Source: Pseudomonas sp. CCI4.2
Lineage (GTDB): Bacteria; Pseudomonadota; Gammaproteobacteria; Pseudomonadales; Pseudomonadaceae
Assembly: GCF_034350045.1 (NCBI RefSeq)
Contig: NZ_CP133781.1
Span: 1,201,001 to 1,265,000, forward strand
DNA: 64,000 nucleotides
Reading direction: 5' to 3'
Shown here: positions 16,929 to 26,825 of the stretch, one piece after another
How positions within the stretch are numbered: position 1 is the first letter of the stretch
Layout: each line of letters opens with the position of its first letter
The notes under the pieces: model-generated
What the model was told of the DNA's origin: nothing
Databases searched by the model: none
The model's input: the letters and a program-made list of their open reading frames with translations, nothing else
Position numbers and translations under genes: made by a program

Positions 16929-18140
16929 ATGACCGCTGTAGATTTACCCGCTGCACCGCGCGTACTGATCGCGGATGCAGACCCTGGGGTACGAAACGCG
17001 CTGATTGAACTGGTCCTGAGCGTACGCCGTGATGCGTACCTGGAAGTCTGTTCAGACGGACCGCGTGCACTGGAGTGGCTTGACCTTCACCCCGTCAACC
17101 TGATCATTGCCGATTGGGACTTGCCGGGTTCCGATGGCTTGAGTTTGTTGCGCGGGGTTCGGGAGCAGCAGCAACAGCCGGCGGTCCCTTTCATATTGCT
17201 GAGCAACCGTAGCGACAGCGCCAGCGTGCGCGAAGCCGTTCTTCAGTCGCCTACGGCTTATCTGACCAAACCACTGAACCTGGAGGGTTTGCGTCTGCGC
17301 TTGGAAAGTTTATTGCTGCCTGCCGACGAGTACATTGACCCTGAAGCTCGCACGCTCATCCAAGGAATCACGCTGTCTCAGTTTCTCGAAAAACGTCGTG
17401 AAACTGCTGAAGGCGCGCCGCTGTCGTTGAATGTGCGCGAAGCGGTTTCAAGCAGCCAAGGTAAGGCGGGTGTTGATCTGGCACTGCTGGAAAAGGCACT
17501 GCACGTAGATCCTCACGTTGCCGCCGTGTTGATTGCTGCTGCCAACAGCGCCGCCCAACACTTGGGCAAAGCGGCTCAAACCTTGCCACAGGCTTTGCAG
17601 TCGCTGGGGCCCACTGCGAGCATTAATCTGTTGCTTGGGTTGCCCAAGAAGCAAAACGCAATGCTTAAGAGCCCCGCGCTGATCGAGCATGCCCGCAAGC
17701 TGTGGTCGTCATCCCTGCTCACCGCCAACTACGCCCGCTCGCTGGCACGTCTGCTGGAGCTGGATCAGGAGCGCTGCTTTTGCGCTGGTTTACTGCACAA
17801 CCTGGGTGATCTGAGTGTGCTGCGCTGCCTACAGGAGTGGCTGTCGTGCGGGGGGCAACTGGACGAAGACGCCGTGGAAAACGCGCTCACGAAATTCGGT
17901 GCCGGCTTTGGTTCCGCCCTGCGCACTCGCTGGCGTTTGCCGCTGGAGTTGCGAGAGCTGATTGCGGCGGTGTATCAATTCTCGGCCGGCGTTCAATCCC
18001 GCGAAGCTTTGGTCATGACCGTCGCAGCACAATTGGCAAGGTTAGGCCCGGACGAAGAAGTCGACGCCTTGGCAAGCAGCAAGGCTGCCCGCCTGTTGAA
18101 AGTCGGGACGTCGGAACTAGGTCGGTTGCGCAAAAAATAG
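16929..18140 (+). CDS. Response regulator with HDOD output domain
   Basis: A 403-residue protein. Its receiver domain spans about residues 10-125, with phospho-Asp D62 in IIADWDLPG and Lys in TAYLTKPLN. It is followed by an HDOD domain at about 190-380 (ALHVDPHVAAVLIAAANSAA, then CFCAGLLHNLGDLSVL). HDOD is related to HD hydrolases but lacks the metal-binding residues and usually acts in signalling. It follows gabT after a terminator and has its own start, so I think it is a separate transcription unit. The same gene order after gabDT is, from memory, found in other pseudomonads. The partner kinase is not identifiable. Confidence 0.85.
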   Translation: MTAVDLPAAPRVLIADADPGVRNALIELVLSVRRDAYLEVCSDGPRALEWLDLHPVNLIIADWDLPGSDGLSLLRGVREQQQQPAVPFILLSNRSDSASVREAVLQSPTAYLTKPLNLEGLRLRLESLLLPADEYIDPEARTLIQGITLSQFLEKRRETAEGAPLSLNVREAVSSSQGKAGVDLALLEKALHVDPHVAAVLIAAANSAAQHLGKAAQTLPQALQSLGPTASINLLLGLPKKQNAMLKSPALIEHARKLWSSSLLTANYARSLARLLELDQERCFCAGLLHNLGDLSVLRCLQEWLSCGGQLDEDAVENALTKFGAGFGSALRTRWRLPLELRELIAAVYQFSAGVQSREALVMTVAAQLARLGPDEEVDALASSKAARLLKVGTSELGRLRKK

Positions 18141-18172
18141 ACACATTTGGCAGACAAGCCTGCGTCAGTTAA

Positions 18173-19171
18173 TCAAACCAGCACGATTTGATTTTTGCCC
18201 TGACGCTTGGCCTGATACATCGCCGCATCCGCGCGGGCGTACAGGACTTCAAGCCCGGTATCGTCTTCGCCCAGATTGGTCAGGCCTTGGCTGACAGTGA
18301 TGCCAAATGCTTTATCGTCGCATTGAAAACTCAAACGCTGAATTTCCCGCTGCAACCGTTCGGCGATCTGCTGGGCCATGTCTGGCGCGCAGCCTGGGAA
18401 CACCGCAGCAAACTCTTCGCCGCCGATGCGCCCGAACAAGTCGCCCCGGCGCAGCGCGGTTCGTCCACATTCAGCAATGCGTTGCAGCACTTGATCGCCT
18501 TCCTGATGCCCGTAACTGTCGTTCACCAACTTGAAGTCATCAATGTCCAGCAACAGGAAGGCCAGTGGTCGGCCCAACAAGCGGGCTTGTTCGAACTCGT
18601 GCTGGGCGCAGTCGAAGAAGTGACGCCGATTGCTGCTTTGAGTCAGAACGTCGGTGGTCGCGAGGCGTTGCAGTTCGCCTTCCAGCTGTTTCTTCTCGGT
18701 GATGTCTTCAGCGATACCCACCACGGTCAGGCGATGGTCGCGTTCCTGGCGGTTGATAAAGCATTTGTCGCTCAGCCAGCGAACCTCACCATCTGCGCGA
18801 ATGATCCTGTATTCCCGATCTTCAATGGAGCCCTTATCGAGGACGTTCATCAAGCTTCGTTCGGCGTAGTCCAGATCGTCTGGGTAAATACTGTCGCGCC
18901 ATTCGTTGTAGTCGGCCAGCAGAAGGCCCGCTGAGCGACCAAAAATTCGCTCGTAGGCAGGGCTGACATAAATCATCTGCTGGGTTTCCCAATCGAACGC
19001 CCACAACACGGCGTTAACACTACCCAATAGCGAACTAAATAAATGTTCGCGCTCACTCAAGCGCGCAACTTCGGCTTGAGCATGCATTAACGCGAGCAGC
19101 GTTTCGGCCGCCGCCGGTAGATCGATGGGTAAGGGAGTAGCCGTAAGGAGTTTCGGATTATCCATGGGCAC
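18173..19171 (-). CDS. PAS-GGDEF diguanylate cyclase
   Basis: A soluble 332-residue protein with a PAS domain (about 45-160, ending GIAEDITEKK) and a GGDEF domain (about 170-332). The active-site motif GGEEF is at 250-254. An RRGD inhibitory-site motif lies five residues before it (241-244), so the enzyme should make c-di-GMP and be product-inhibited. ATTDVLTQSSNRR and LDIDDFKLVND are the expected GGDEF-domain signatures. Alternative starts are the Met at 19171 and the Met two codons later. It lies 131 bp downstream of desA on the same strand, separated by a hairpin. No membrane segment is present, so the PAS domain senses a cytoplasmic signal. Confidence 0.9.
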   Translation of the reverse strand: MPMDNPKLLTATPLPIDLPAAAETLLALMHAQAEVARLSEREHLFSSLLGSVNAVLWAFDWETQQMIYVSPAYERIFGRSAGLLLADYNEWRDSIYPDDLDYAERSLMNVLDKGSIEDREYRIIRADGEVRWLSDKCFINRQERDHRLTVVGIAEDITEKKQLEGELQRLATTDVLTQSSNRRHFFDCAQHEFEQARLLGRPLAFLLLDIDDFKLVNDSYGHQEGDQVLQRIAECGRTALRRGDLFGRIGGEEFAAVFPGCAPDMAQQIAERLQREIQRLSFQCDDKAFGITVSQGLTNLGEDDTGLEVLYARADAAMYQAKRQGKNQIVLV

Positions 19172-19266
19172 GGCATCTCACAAAGACGTGCGGCGCTCAG
19201 CCACAACTAAACCCATTAACTAGCGAGTTGAGGTTCAGATTGATTGTAGGAGACGAAGTTCCGGAA

Positions 19267-19291
19267 GGCGCGCTCCCAGGCGGGGCGCGCC
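19267..19291 (-). terminator. Hairpin after desA
   Basis: GGCGCGC and GCGCGCC form a 7-bp GC stem 12 bp past the desA stop, with only a short T tract. It is probably a terminator between desA and the diguanylate cyclase gene. Confidence 0.45.
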
Positions 19292-19302
19292 GATCAACGG
19301 TG

Positions 19303-20484
19303 TCAGGCAGAAGGGCGAAGCGAGTACGTTTTTAGTTGATTAGCAAATTCACGCAGTGACTGGATGCCACTGGCTTCAGCTTCATGTACCCAATCCTTGA
19401 TCGCGGCCAGCATGTCATGCCCGTTAGTACTGGTTTTAAGCCATATTTGTTGCAGCGCCAGGCGCTTTTCGTAGATCACTTTCAGCGCTTGGCTGTGTTC
19501 CAGCATGGACTGAATGTGCTGCAGATGTTTCTCGTCGAGCAAGCTGGTCTCACGTGAAAGCAACCGCTTGGCGCGATGAAACTGATGCCGTACCGACGCA
19601 TCGGCTTTGGCCAGTTCTTGGGCAACCAGCGGCCCAATCACCAATTTGCGGTATTGAGCCATGATCTGGAAGCGATTGTTCAGAATCGCCATCGCGGTGT
19701 CCATGTCCAGCGAACCTTTGCCTTCCACCCGATGGGCGATGGGCGCGACCCGCTGAACCTTGGCCAAATGCAGAAGGCTGAACAGTTTTATCCAGGCCCA
19801 GCCGATGTCGAATTCCCATTTCTTGACCGACAATTTGGCCGAATTAGGGTACGTGTGGTGGTTGTTATGTAGCTCTTCACCGCCGATCAAAATGCCCCAT
19901 GGCACCAGATTGGTCGCCGCATCACGGCATTCGAAGTTGCGATAACCCACCGCATGCCCCAGCCCATTGACCACGCCTGCGGCCCAGAAGGGGATCCACA
20001 TCATCTGAATTGCCCACACGGTGATACCGATCACGCCAAACAGCGCTACATCGATCAGCGCCATGAGGGTAATACCTAGAACCGGGAAGCGGGTGTAAAG
20101 ATTGCGCTCAACCCAGTCGTTGGGACAGTTCTTGCCATAGATGCGCAAGGTTTCCGGATTTTGTGCTTCTGCACGGTATAACTCGGCACCTTTACGCAGC
20201 ACTGTAGATAAGCCTAGGATCACCGGACTGTGAGGATCGTCGACGGTTTCGCATTTAGCGTGATGTTTGCGGTGAATCGCAGTCCACTCACGCGTATTCT
20301 GTGCTGTGCTTAGCCACAGCCAGAAGCGGAAAAAATGTTTAAGGCCCGAGTTGAGTTCCAGCGCACGGTGGGCCGAGTAGCGATGCAGGTAGACCGTGAC
20401 ACCAATAATGGTCACATGGGTCATGATTAAAGTGACCGCCACCAGTTGCCACACCGATAGGTCAAGTAGACCGTTGTTCCACAT
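19303..20484 (-). CDS. desA: Phospholipid acyl-chain delta-9 desaturase DesA
   Basis: Membrane fatty-acid desaturase of 393 residues that introduces a cis double bond into acyl chains of membrane lipids, adjusting fluidity. The three histidine boxes that hold the diiron centre are present: HRYSAH at about 34-39, HRKHHAKC from 71, and HNNHHTYPNS further on. Hydrophobic segments flank them (residues 13-33 and around 145-185). The helical C-terminal third (repeats of LLSRETSLLDEKH type) is longer than in plant-type enzymes, as in P. aeruginosa DesA. I chose ATG 20484 (MWNNGLLDL), which has GAGGG upstream. A Met six codons earlier is possible. The divergent GGDEF/EAL gene sits 156 bp away, an arrangement I recall from P. 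aeruginosa. Confidence 0.88.
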   Translation of the reverse strand: MWNNGLLDLSVWQLVAVTLIMTHVTIIGVTVYLHRYSAHRALELNSGLKHFFRFWLWLSTAQNTREWTAIHRKHHAKCETVDDPHSPVILGLSTVLRKGAELYRAEAQNPETLRIYGKNCPNDWVERNLYTRFPVLGITLMALIDVALFGVIGITVWAIQMMWIPFWAAGVVNGLGHAVGYRNFECRDAATNLVPWGILIGGEELHNNHHTYPNSAKLSVKKWEFDIGWAWIKLFSLLHLAKVQRVAPIAHRVEGKGSLDMDTAMAILNNRFQIMAQYRKLVIGPLVAQELAKADASVRHQFHRAKRLLSRETSLLDEKHLQHIQSMLEHSQALKVIYEKRLALQQIWLKTSTNGHDMLAAIKDWVHEAEASGIQSLREFANQLKTYSLRPSA

Positions 20485-20640
20485 AGACTCAGTAGCCCTC
20501 AATTAGCGCTCGATAAAGATAAAAACAGCAACGCGCATTATCACTAAGCCACCAGATAAAACCAGTCGCCCTTTTAGATAAGAGTCGCCGGATGTTTCTA
20601 CCCTATAATCCGCGCCTTTCGTGAGGACTTTCGTATATTT

Positions 20641-22560
20641 ATGTCACTTTCGTCCCGGGATGCCTTACGCACGGCCCTTTTCTACACATTGCTGTCGATT
20701 CTGTGGCTGGAGCTCAGCACGCTTGTACTCCCAGTGCTTATCGAAGATCCGGCTGGATTGCTTCGCTGGCAGCTGATCAATGGCTGTGGGTGGATGGCTT
20801 TCAGCGCTGCGTTCGTCTATTTCGCTCGCGCCCGCTTGCTGAACATCATGGGCGTGGGCGCTCGCCTGGGTCAGCAGAAAAAAGACCAGGAACGCTTGCG
20901 CCAGGCCGCTGTAGTGTTCGACAGCACCAGTGAAGGGGTGTTGGTCAGTGACAGCCACGGTTTGATCGTCCACGTGAACCGTGCCTTCATGGAAATTACC
21001 GGGTATCAGGAAGAGGAAGTCCTCGGGCTGAACCCGAACAAATTCAAGTCCGGCCGCCATGACCTGGCGTTCTATCAAGTAATGTTCAAGTCGCTGCACG
21101 ACACCGGTCAGTGGAGTGGCGAAATCTGGAACCGACGCAAAAGCGGTGAGGTTTACCCGCAATGGCAAAATATTCGCAGCATCAAGGATGACCACGGTGT
21201 CATCACGCACTACGTGGCCGTGTTTTCCGACATCTCCGCGATCAAGCGCTCGCAAAGCGAATTCATGCACCTCGCGCACCACGATCCACTGACCGATTTG
21301 CCCAATCGCCTGCTTTTCACCGACCGTACCCGTCAGGCCTTGGCGCACGCCCAAGCGCAAAAACGTGGCTGTGCCCTGCTGTTAATCGACCTGGATCACT
21401 TCAAAAATATCAACGACAGCCTGGGTCACAACGTTGGCGACCAAGTGCTGAAAATCGTCGCGCAGCGGTTGCACACGTTATTCGACAACGGTATGACCTT
21501 GGCCCGGCTCGGCGGTGATGAATTTGCCGTGCTGGCTGAGAACTGCCAGCAAGTGATGCAAGCCGCAGAACTGGCCCAGAAAATCATTGATGGCCTGAAA
21601 CAACCGTTCACGGTTGATCAGCATCAGCTGTTCATCAGCGCCAGCATCGGTATCAGCCTGTTTCCCAACGACGCGCTGAATGCCGAGCAGTTGTTGCGCA
21701 ACGCCGACTCTGCGCTGTTCAAAGCCAAAAACGATGGCCGCGAAGGGTACGCCCTGTATACCGAAGAACTGACTGCCCACGCCCAGCAACGGGTCGAACT
21801 CGCCGGTGAGCTGCGTCGCGCTATCGAGCATGAAGAACTACGAGTGTTTTATCAGCCGGTACACGATCTTTACAGTGGTCGCATGCTGGGGGTCGAAGCG
21901 CTGGTGCGTTGGCAGCATCCTGAGCGTGGGCTGGTGTCACCCGGTGAGTTTATTCCGATTGCCGAACAAAGTGGCCTGATCGCCGACATCGACGCCTGGG
22001 TACTGAAAACGTCCTGTCGGCAGATGCGTGAATGGCGCGAATCGGGTTTTGATCTCGAATTTGTCGCGGTGAACGTCTCCAGCCGGGTGTTTGGTCACAG
22101 TGATTTGTACCAACAAGTGGCGCGGGTACTGAGCGAAACCGGGCTCGATCCAGCGTTTCTGGAATTGGAAGTCACCGAAAGTGCGGTGATGGAAGACCCC
22201 GAAATGGCCCTTGAGCAGCTGCACCGCCTGCGTGAGCTGGGCTTGCGATTGGCCATAGACGATTTCGGTACCGGCTACTCTTCGCTGTTGCGGCTCAAGA
22301 GCATGCCGGTGCATAAGCTCAAAATTGATCAGGGGTTTGTCGCCGGGCTTCCTCATGACGAAGACGACGCCGCCATTGTCCGGATCATCATTGCGCTGGG
22401 GCAGGCGTTAGGCATGAAGGTACTTGCAGAGGGCATTGAACGACCTGAACAAGCGAGTTTTCTGTTGGAAAACCACTGTGAACTAGGCCAAGGCTACTTA
22501 TTCGGCCGTCCACAACCGCCGGAAGAGTTGAATAGCAAGTTGCAGCGCGTGCCTCACTAA
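20641..22560 (+). CDS. Membrane PAS-GGDEF-EAL c-di-GMP turnover protein
   Basis: A 639-residue protein with two N-terminal membrane helices (about 9-31 and 41-60), a PAS domain (about 90-205, with GYQEEEVLGLNPNKF), GGDEF (about 215-375) and EAL (about 390-630). The GGDEF motif is intact (ARLGGDEFAVL) but there is no RxxD inhibitory site just before it. The EAL motifs are complete: GVEALVRW, VNVSS, ELEVTES, DDFGTGYSS, KIDQGFV and AEGIE. Both activities are chemically possible, and proteins like this are often net phosphodiesterases. It begins at ATG 20641, is divergent from desA, and lies 194 bp before oscA. Confidence 0.9.
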   Translation: MSLSSRDALRTALFYTLLSILWLELSTLVLPVLIEDPAGLLRWQLINGCGWMAFSAAFVYFARARLLNIMGVGARLGQQKKDQERLRQAAVVFDSTSEGVLVSDSHGLIVHVNRAFMEITGYQEEEVLGLNPNKFKSGRHDLAFYQVMFKSLHDTGQWSGEIWNRRKSGEVYPQWQNIRSIKDDHGVITHYVAVFSDISAIKRSQSEFMHLAHHDPLTDLPNRLLFTDRTRQALAHAQAQKRGCALLLIDLDHFKNINDSLGHNVGDQVLKIVAQRLHTLFDNGMTLARLGGDEFAVLAENCQQVMQAAELAQKIIDGLKQPFTVDQHQLFISASIGISLFPNDALNAEQLLRNADSALFKAKNDGREGYALYTEELTAHAQQRVELAGELRRAIEHEELRVFYQPVHDLYSGRMLGVEALVRWQHPERGLVSPGEFIPIAEQSGLIADIDAWVLKTSCRQMREWRESGFDLEFVAVNVSSRVFGHSDLYQQVARVLSETGLDPAFLELEVTESAVMEDPEMALEQLHRLRELGLRLAIDDFGTGYSSLLRLKSMPVHKLKIDQGFVAGLPHDEDDAAIVRIIIALGQALGMKVLAEGIERPEQASFLLENHCELGQGYLFGRPQPPEELNSKLQRVPH

Positions 22561-22616
22561 GCCGCAAATACAAGGTGTTGGAGCTGCGCAATGCGCTCTA
22601 AGCCTAGCCAAAAATC

Positions 22617-22667
22617 TAATTATTCTTTTTAGTTATATCTGCATTCTTAAACAGTCTTTTTAAGAAT
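22617..22667 (+). promoter_or_regulatory. AT-rich upstream control region of oscA-sbp-cysTWA with palindrome
   Basis: TAATTATTCTTTTTAGTTATATC at 22617-22639 is followed by a palindrome at 22643-22667 (ATTCTTAAA, 7-base spacer, TTTAAGAAT). The region is strikingly AT-rich in a GC-rich neighbourhood. Sulfate-uptake genes are normally activated by CysB under sulfur limitation, and CysB sites are AT-rich upstream arrays. I infer this is such a site. A related motif occurs near 31303. Confidence 0.5.
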
Positions 22668-22754
22668 AACCGCGCATCTCTAAGATTAGCGTCACGCCGC
22701 AAGTAGTCGCCTTCGAACCGCTACTGCAGGCACCTCTATTCAAGGAGCAGCACC

Positions 22755-22937
22755 ATGAGCGCATCTGTGCGTAGCGTTGACGGCCAAGACGAAGCAAGCA
22801 TCCTGCGTGAAATTCAAAGCGCTTTGCGTGATCTGCGCTTCGGCGCGGTAGAAATCACGGTGCACAACGCGCAAGTGGTGCAGATCGAACGCAAAGAAAA
22901 ATTCCGCCTGCAAACCCCCAGTACCAAGCCTAGCTAA
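22755..22937 (+). CDS. oscA: OscA-like small sulfur-starvation protein
   Basis: A 60-residue cytoplasmic protein of the DUF2292/YezD type. A short N-terminal helix (EASILREIQSALRDL) is followed by a beta hairpin (FGAVEITVHNAQVVQIERKEK). In pseudomonads the gene sits in front of the sulfate-binding-protein gene. It was named oscA for its need in using organosulfur compounds when sulfur is scarce. The biochemical role is unknown. AAGGAGC precedes the ATG. sbp starts 47 bp downstream on the same strand, so the two are likely co-transcribed. Confidence 0.8.
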   Translation: MSASVRSVDGQDEASILREIQSALRDLRFGAVEITVHNAQVVQIERKEKFRLQTPSTKPS

Positions 22938-22984
22938 ATCGTGTTCATAAAAACTAAAAACAGAATCGTCCAGGAGCTTCACCC

Positions 22985-23992
22985 ATGTCTATTCGCCTTT
23001 TAGCCTTGGCTGCCATCGCCAGCGCCGTTTTTGCGGGTTCAGCTGTTGCCAAGGATATTGAGCTGCTGAACGTGTCCTACGACCCGACACGTGAGCTTTA
23101 TCAGGATTACAACGCAGAGTTCATCAGCTTCTGGAAGCAAACCCATGCTGACGACAACGTCAAAATACAGCAGTCCCATGGCGGTTCGGGCAAGCAGGGT
23201 CGAGCCGTCATCGACGGTTTGCGCGCTGACGTGGTGACCTTGGCTTTGGCCGGTGACATCGACGAAATCAGCAAGTTGGGGCAAGCGATCCCGGCCAACT
23301 GGCAAACCCGACTGCCGGACGCAAGCACACCCTACACCTCGACCATCGTGTTCCTGGTGCGCAAAGGCAACCCGAAAGGCATCAAAGATTGGGGCGACCT
23401 GATCAAGAAAGATGTGTCAGTGATCACACCTAACCCGAAAACGTCGGGCGGCGCACGCTGGAACTTCCTGGCAGCCTGGGCCTATGGCCTGAAGGCCGGT
23501 GGCAGCGAAGCCAAGGCGCAAGAATACGTCCAAGCGCTGTTCAAACACGTACCGATTCTGGACACCGGCGCTCGCGGTTCAACCATTACCTTCGTCAACA
23601 ACGGTCAGGGCGATGTGCTGCTGGCGTGGGAAAACGAAGCGTATCTGGCCTTGAAAGAAGACGGCGGCGCCGACAAGTTCGACATCGTTGTACCGTCCCT
23701 GTCGATTCTGGCTGAGCCGCCGGTATCGATAGTCGACAAAAACGTCGACAAGAAAGGCACTCGCGAAATAGCTACAGCGTACTTGGAACACCTATACAGC
23801 CCGGCCGGCCAGGAAATCGCAGCGAAGAACTTTTATCGCCCTCGCGACAAAGCCGTCGCGGCTAAATACGCCAATCAATTCCCGAAATTGGACTTGGTGA
23901 CTATCGACAAGGACTTCGGTGGCTGGAAAACTGCGCAACCGAAATTCTTCAACGATGGCGGCGTGTTTGATCAGATTTACCAGCCGCAATAA
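22985..23992 (+). CDS. sbp: Periplasmic sulfate-binding protein Sbp
   Basis: A 335-residue substrate-binding protein of the sulfate/thiosulfate ABC transporter. It has a clear Sec signal (residues 1-22, cleavage after AVA). The mature start [18 protein letters not shown] and the later [13 protein letters not shown] and [16 protein letters not shown] are the conserved sulfate-pocket segments of the CysP/Sbp family. It delivers sulfate to the CysTW permease encoded next. A hairpin in the 90-bp gap to cysT probably lets the binding protein be made in excess over the membrane parts. Confidence 0.94.
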   Translation: MSIRLLALAAIASAVFAGSAVAKDIELLNVSYDPTRELYQDYNAEFISFWKQTHADDNVKIQQSHGGSGKQGRAVIDGLRADVVTLALAGDIDEISKLGQAIPANWQTRLPDASTPYTSTIVFLVRKGNPKGIKDWGDLIKKDVSVITPNPKTSGGARWNFLAAWAYGLKAGGSEAKAQEYVQALFKHVPILDTGARGSTITFVNNGQGDVLLAWENEAYLALKEDGGADKFDIVVPSLSILAEPPVSIVDKNVDKKGTREIATAYLEHLYSPAGQEIAAKNFYRPRDKAVAAKYANQFPKLDLVTIDKDFGGWKTAQPKFFNDGGVFDQIYQPQ

Positions 23993-24037
23993 TTGGCAGG
24001 CCGGCCCCTGAAAAAAGTGGGTCGCTGTTTGGCCTTC

Positions 24038-24059
24038 AGCCCGGATCCTGGTCCGGGCT
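24038..24059 (+). promoter_or_regulatory. Intercistronic hairpin between sbp and cysT
   Basis: AGCCCGGA and TCCGGGCT form an 8-bp stem around 6 bases, without a U-run. Such hairpins after binding-protein genes protect the upstream mRNA and reduce expression of the transporter genes downstream. Confidence 0.6.
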
Positions 24060-24082
24060 TCGCGCGTTAACCAAGGACTTTT

Positions 24083-24901
24083 ATGTCGCGTCGTATCTCC
24101 CCCGTCATACCCGGCTTCGGGCTGACGCTGGGCTACACCTTGGTGTACCTCAGCTTGATTGTGTTGATTCCGCTGTCAGCCATGTTCATCCATGCATCGC
24201 AGCTGACCTGGGATCAGTTCTGGGCCATCGTGACCGCACCGCGTGTGCTGGCCGCGCTCAAACTGAGTTTTGGAACTGCGTTTTGCGCCGCCATCATCAA
24301 CGGCGTGATCGGCACGTTGCTGGCGTGGGTGTTGGTGCGTTACACCTTCCCAGGTCGCAAGATTATCGATGCGATGATCGACCTGCCTTTCGCGCTGCCC
24401 ACCGCCGTTGCCGGTATCGCCCTGACCGCGTTGTATACGCCAACGGGTCTGGTCGGGCAGTTCGCAGCAGACATGGGCATCAAAATCGCTTACGCACCCT
24501 TCGGTATTACCCTGGCGCTGACCTTCGTCACGCTGCCCTTTGTGGTGCGGACCGTGCAGCCGGTGCTGGCAGACTTTCCCCGTGAAGTCGAAGAAGCCGC
24601 CGCTTGCCTTGGCGCCAAGCCGCTGCAAGTCTTCCGCTACATTTTGGTTCCCGCGTTGCTTCCAGCGTGGCTGACCGGGTTCGCCCTGGCCTTTGCCCGT
24701 GGGGTTGGCGAGTACGGCTCGGTGATTTTTATCGCCGGTAACATGCCGATGAAAACCGAAATTCTGCCGCTGTTGATCATGGTCAAGCTCGATCAATACG
24801 ACTACACCGGCGCAACGGCCATCGGCGTGATGATGCTGGTGGTTTCTTTCATTCTGCTGCTGCTGATCAACTTGTTGCAGCGCCGCATCGAAACCCCATA
24901 A
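24083..24901 (+). CDS. cysT: Sulfate ABC transporter permease CysT (CysU)
   Basis: A 272-residue inner-membrane permease with about six helices, one half of the sulfate channel. The binding-protein-dependent transport (EAA) loop is visible as [17 protein letters not shown], which docks onto the CysA ATPase. A further family segment is [19 protein letters not shown]. It starts at ATG 24083 after AAGGAC. cysW follows 13 bp downstream with AAGGAGG. It imports sulfate, the entry point of cysteine synthesis. Confidence 0.93.
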   Translation: MSRRISPVIPGFGLTLGYTLVYLSLIVLIPLSAMFIHASQLTWDQFWAIVTAPRVLAALKLSFGTAFCAAIINGVIGTLLAWVLVRYTFPGRKIIDAMIDLPFALPTAVAGIALTALYTPTGLVGQFAADMGIKIAYAPFGITLALTFVTLPFVVRTVQPVLADFPREVEEAAACLGAKPLQVFRYILVPALLPAWLTGFALAFARGVGEYGSVIFIAGNMPMKTEILPLLIMVKLDQYDYTGATAIGVMMLVVSFILLLLINLLQRRIETP

Positions 24902-24914
24902 GGAGGCGCACCGC

Positions 24915-25787
24915 ATGTCCAATTCAACGCTTATTGCCGCCTCCACCGCCAACGCTGCCCGGCGTGGCAGCGCGGTTTCACGACGTATTTTTATCAGCCT
25001 GGGCTGGCTGGTGTTCATCCTGTTTTTGGCGCTGCCGCTGTTTATCGTGGTGTCCCAAGGATTGAGCAAAGGGCTTGGCGCGTTCTTCACCGCGATCTTT
25101 GAGCCGGACGCTTTATCGGCGCTCAAGCTCACAGTCATCGCCGTAGTGATTTCGGTGCCGCTCAACGTGCTGTTCGGCGTCAGCGCCGCGTGGTGCGTGA
25201 GCAAATATTCGTTCCGGGGCAAAAGCATTCTGGTGACCTTGATCGACTTACCGTTCTCGGTCTCGCCGGTGATCGCCGGTCTCGTCTACGTGCTGATGTT
25301 CGGCGCCCAGGGCTTGTTCGGCCCCTGGTTGCAGGACCACGACATTCAGATCGTGTTTGCGTTGCCGGGCATCGTGTTGGCGACGATTTTTGTCACCGTG
25401 CCGTTCGTGGCCCGTGAACTGATCCCACTGATGCAGGAACAGGGCACCCAGGAAGAAGAAGCCGCACGGCTGCTGGGCGCCAATGGCTGGCAGATGTTTT
25501 GGTACGTAACCGTGCCGAACATCAAGTGGGGGCTGATCTATGGCGTGGTGCTGTGTACGGCGCGGGCCATGGGCGAGTTCGGCGCGGTTTCGGTAGTTTC
25601 CGGGCACATTCGTGGTGTCACCAACACCCTGCCGCTGCACGTTGAGATTCTCTACAACGAATACAATCACGTCGCAGCGTTTGCCGTGGCGAGCCTGTTG
25701 CTGATCATGGCGCTGTTCATCCTGCTGCTCAAGCAGTGGAGCGAGTCGCGCATTACCCGTCTGCGCCAAAGCGCGGCGGAGGAATAA
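24915..25787 (+). CDS. cysW: Sulfate ABC transporter permease CysW
   Basis: A 290-residue second permease subunit, homologous to CysT. It has six predicted helices and an EAA loop [19 protein letters not shown]. The segments [18 protein letters not shown] and [16 protein letters not shown] are typical of CysW. It pairs with CysT to form the membrane channel. It starts at ATG 24915 behind AAGGAGG and is followed by cysA after only 3 bp, so translation is probably coupled. Confidence 0.93.
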   Translation: MSNSTLIAASTANAARRGSAVSRRIFISLGWLVFILFLALPLFIVVSQGLSKGLGAFFTAIFEPDALSALKLTVIAVVISVPLNVLFGVSAAWCVSKYSFRGKSILVTLIDLPFSVSPVIAGLVYVLMFGAQGLFGPWLQDHDIQIVFALPGIVLATIFVTVPFVARELIPLMQEQGTQEEEAARLLGANGWQMFWYVTVPNIKWGLIYGVVLCTARAMGEFGAVSVVSGHIRGVTNTLPLHVEILYNEYNHVAAFAVASLLLIMALFILLLKQWSESRITRLRQSAAEE

Positions 25788-25790
25788 TTC

Positions 25791-26780
25791 ATGTCGATCG
25801 AAGTCCGTAATGTCAGCAAAAACTTCAATGCCTTTAAAGCGCTGAATTCCATCAATCTGAATATTCAGAGTGGCGAACTCGTCGCATTGCTCGGCCCATC
25901 TGGCTGTGGCAAGACCACCTTGCTGCGCATTATTGCCGGCCTGGAAACCCCCGATGAAGGCAGCATCGTTTTCCACGGTGAAGACGTTTCCGAGCACGAT
26001 GTGCGTGATCGCAATGTCGGATTTGTGTTCCAGCATTACGCGTTGTTCCGGCACATGACGGTGTTCGACAACGTTGCGTTCGGTCTGCGAATGAAACCGA
26101 AGAAGCAGCGCCCGACCGAAAGCCAGATTGCGGTCAAGGTTCATGAGCTGCTGAACATGGTCCAGCTGGATTGGTTATCGGATCGCTACCCGGAGCAATT
26201 GTCCGGTGGTCAGCGCCAACGCATCGCGCTGGCCCGTGCCCTGGCGGTTGAGCCCAAAGTGTTGCTGCTCGACGAACCCTTTGGTGCGCTTGATGCCAAG
26301 GTTCGTAAAGAGCTGCGCCGCTGGCTGGCGCGCTTACACGAAGACATCAACCTGACCTCGGTATTTGTGACCCATGACCAGGAAGAAGCCATGGAAGTGG
26401 CAGACCGCATCGTCGTGATGAACAAAGGCGTGATCGAGCAGATTGGCTCGCCGGGCGACGTGTATGAAAACCCGGCCAGCGATTTCGTGTATCACTTCCT
26501 CGGCGATTCCAACCGGTTACACCTTGGCGAAGACAATCACGTATTGTTCCGTCCCCACGAAGTGTCGCTGTCGCGCCACGAGCTGGAAGACCACCACGCG
26601 GCTGAAGTGCGTGACATCCGGCCATTGGGCGCGACCACCCGTGTGACGTTGAAGGTCGAAGGCCAGAGCGAGTTGATCGAAGCCGAAGTGGTCAAAGACC
26701 ATGACAGCCTCACCGGCCTGGCGCGCGGCGAAACATTGTTTTTCAAACCCAAGGTCTGGCAGAAGCTGACCGACAGCTAA
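25791..26780 (+). CDS. cysA: Sulfate ABC transporter ATPase CysA
   Basis: A 329-residue ATP-binding subunit that powers sulfate import through CysTW. It shows Walker [10 protein letters not shown] (about 34-42), signature LSGGQRQR, Walker B VLLLDEP and the switch His in FVTHDQEEA. The C-terminal third (from about residue 240) is the regulatory TOBE-type domain found in CysA/MalK-like ATPases ([12 protein letters not shown]). It is the last gene of the oscA-sbp-cysTWA operon. A Crp-type regulator gene starts 45 bp downstream on the same strand and may be read from the same transcript. Confidence 0.94.
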   Translation: MSIEVRNVSKNFNAFKALNSINLNIQSGELVALLGPSGCGKTTLLRIIAGLETPDEGSIVFHGEDVSEHDVRDRNVGFVFQHYALFRHMTVFDNVAFGLRMKPKKQRPTESQIAVKVHELLNMVQLDWLSDRYPEQLSGGQRQRIALARALAVEPKVLLLDEPFGALDAKVRKELRRWLARLHEDINLTSVFVTHDQEEAMEVADRIVVMNKGVIEQIGSPGDVYENPASDFVYHFLGDSNRLHLGEDNHVLFRPHEVSLSRHELEDHHAAEVRDIRPLGATTRVTLKVEGQSELIEAEVVKDHDSLTGLARGETLFFKPKVWQKLTDS

Positions 26781-26825
26781 TCGATCTTGAGTGGTTAGCC
26801 GTAATTAGAAAATCAGGGAGATGGC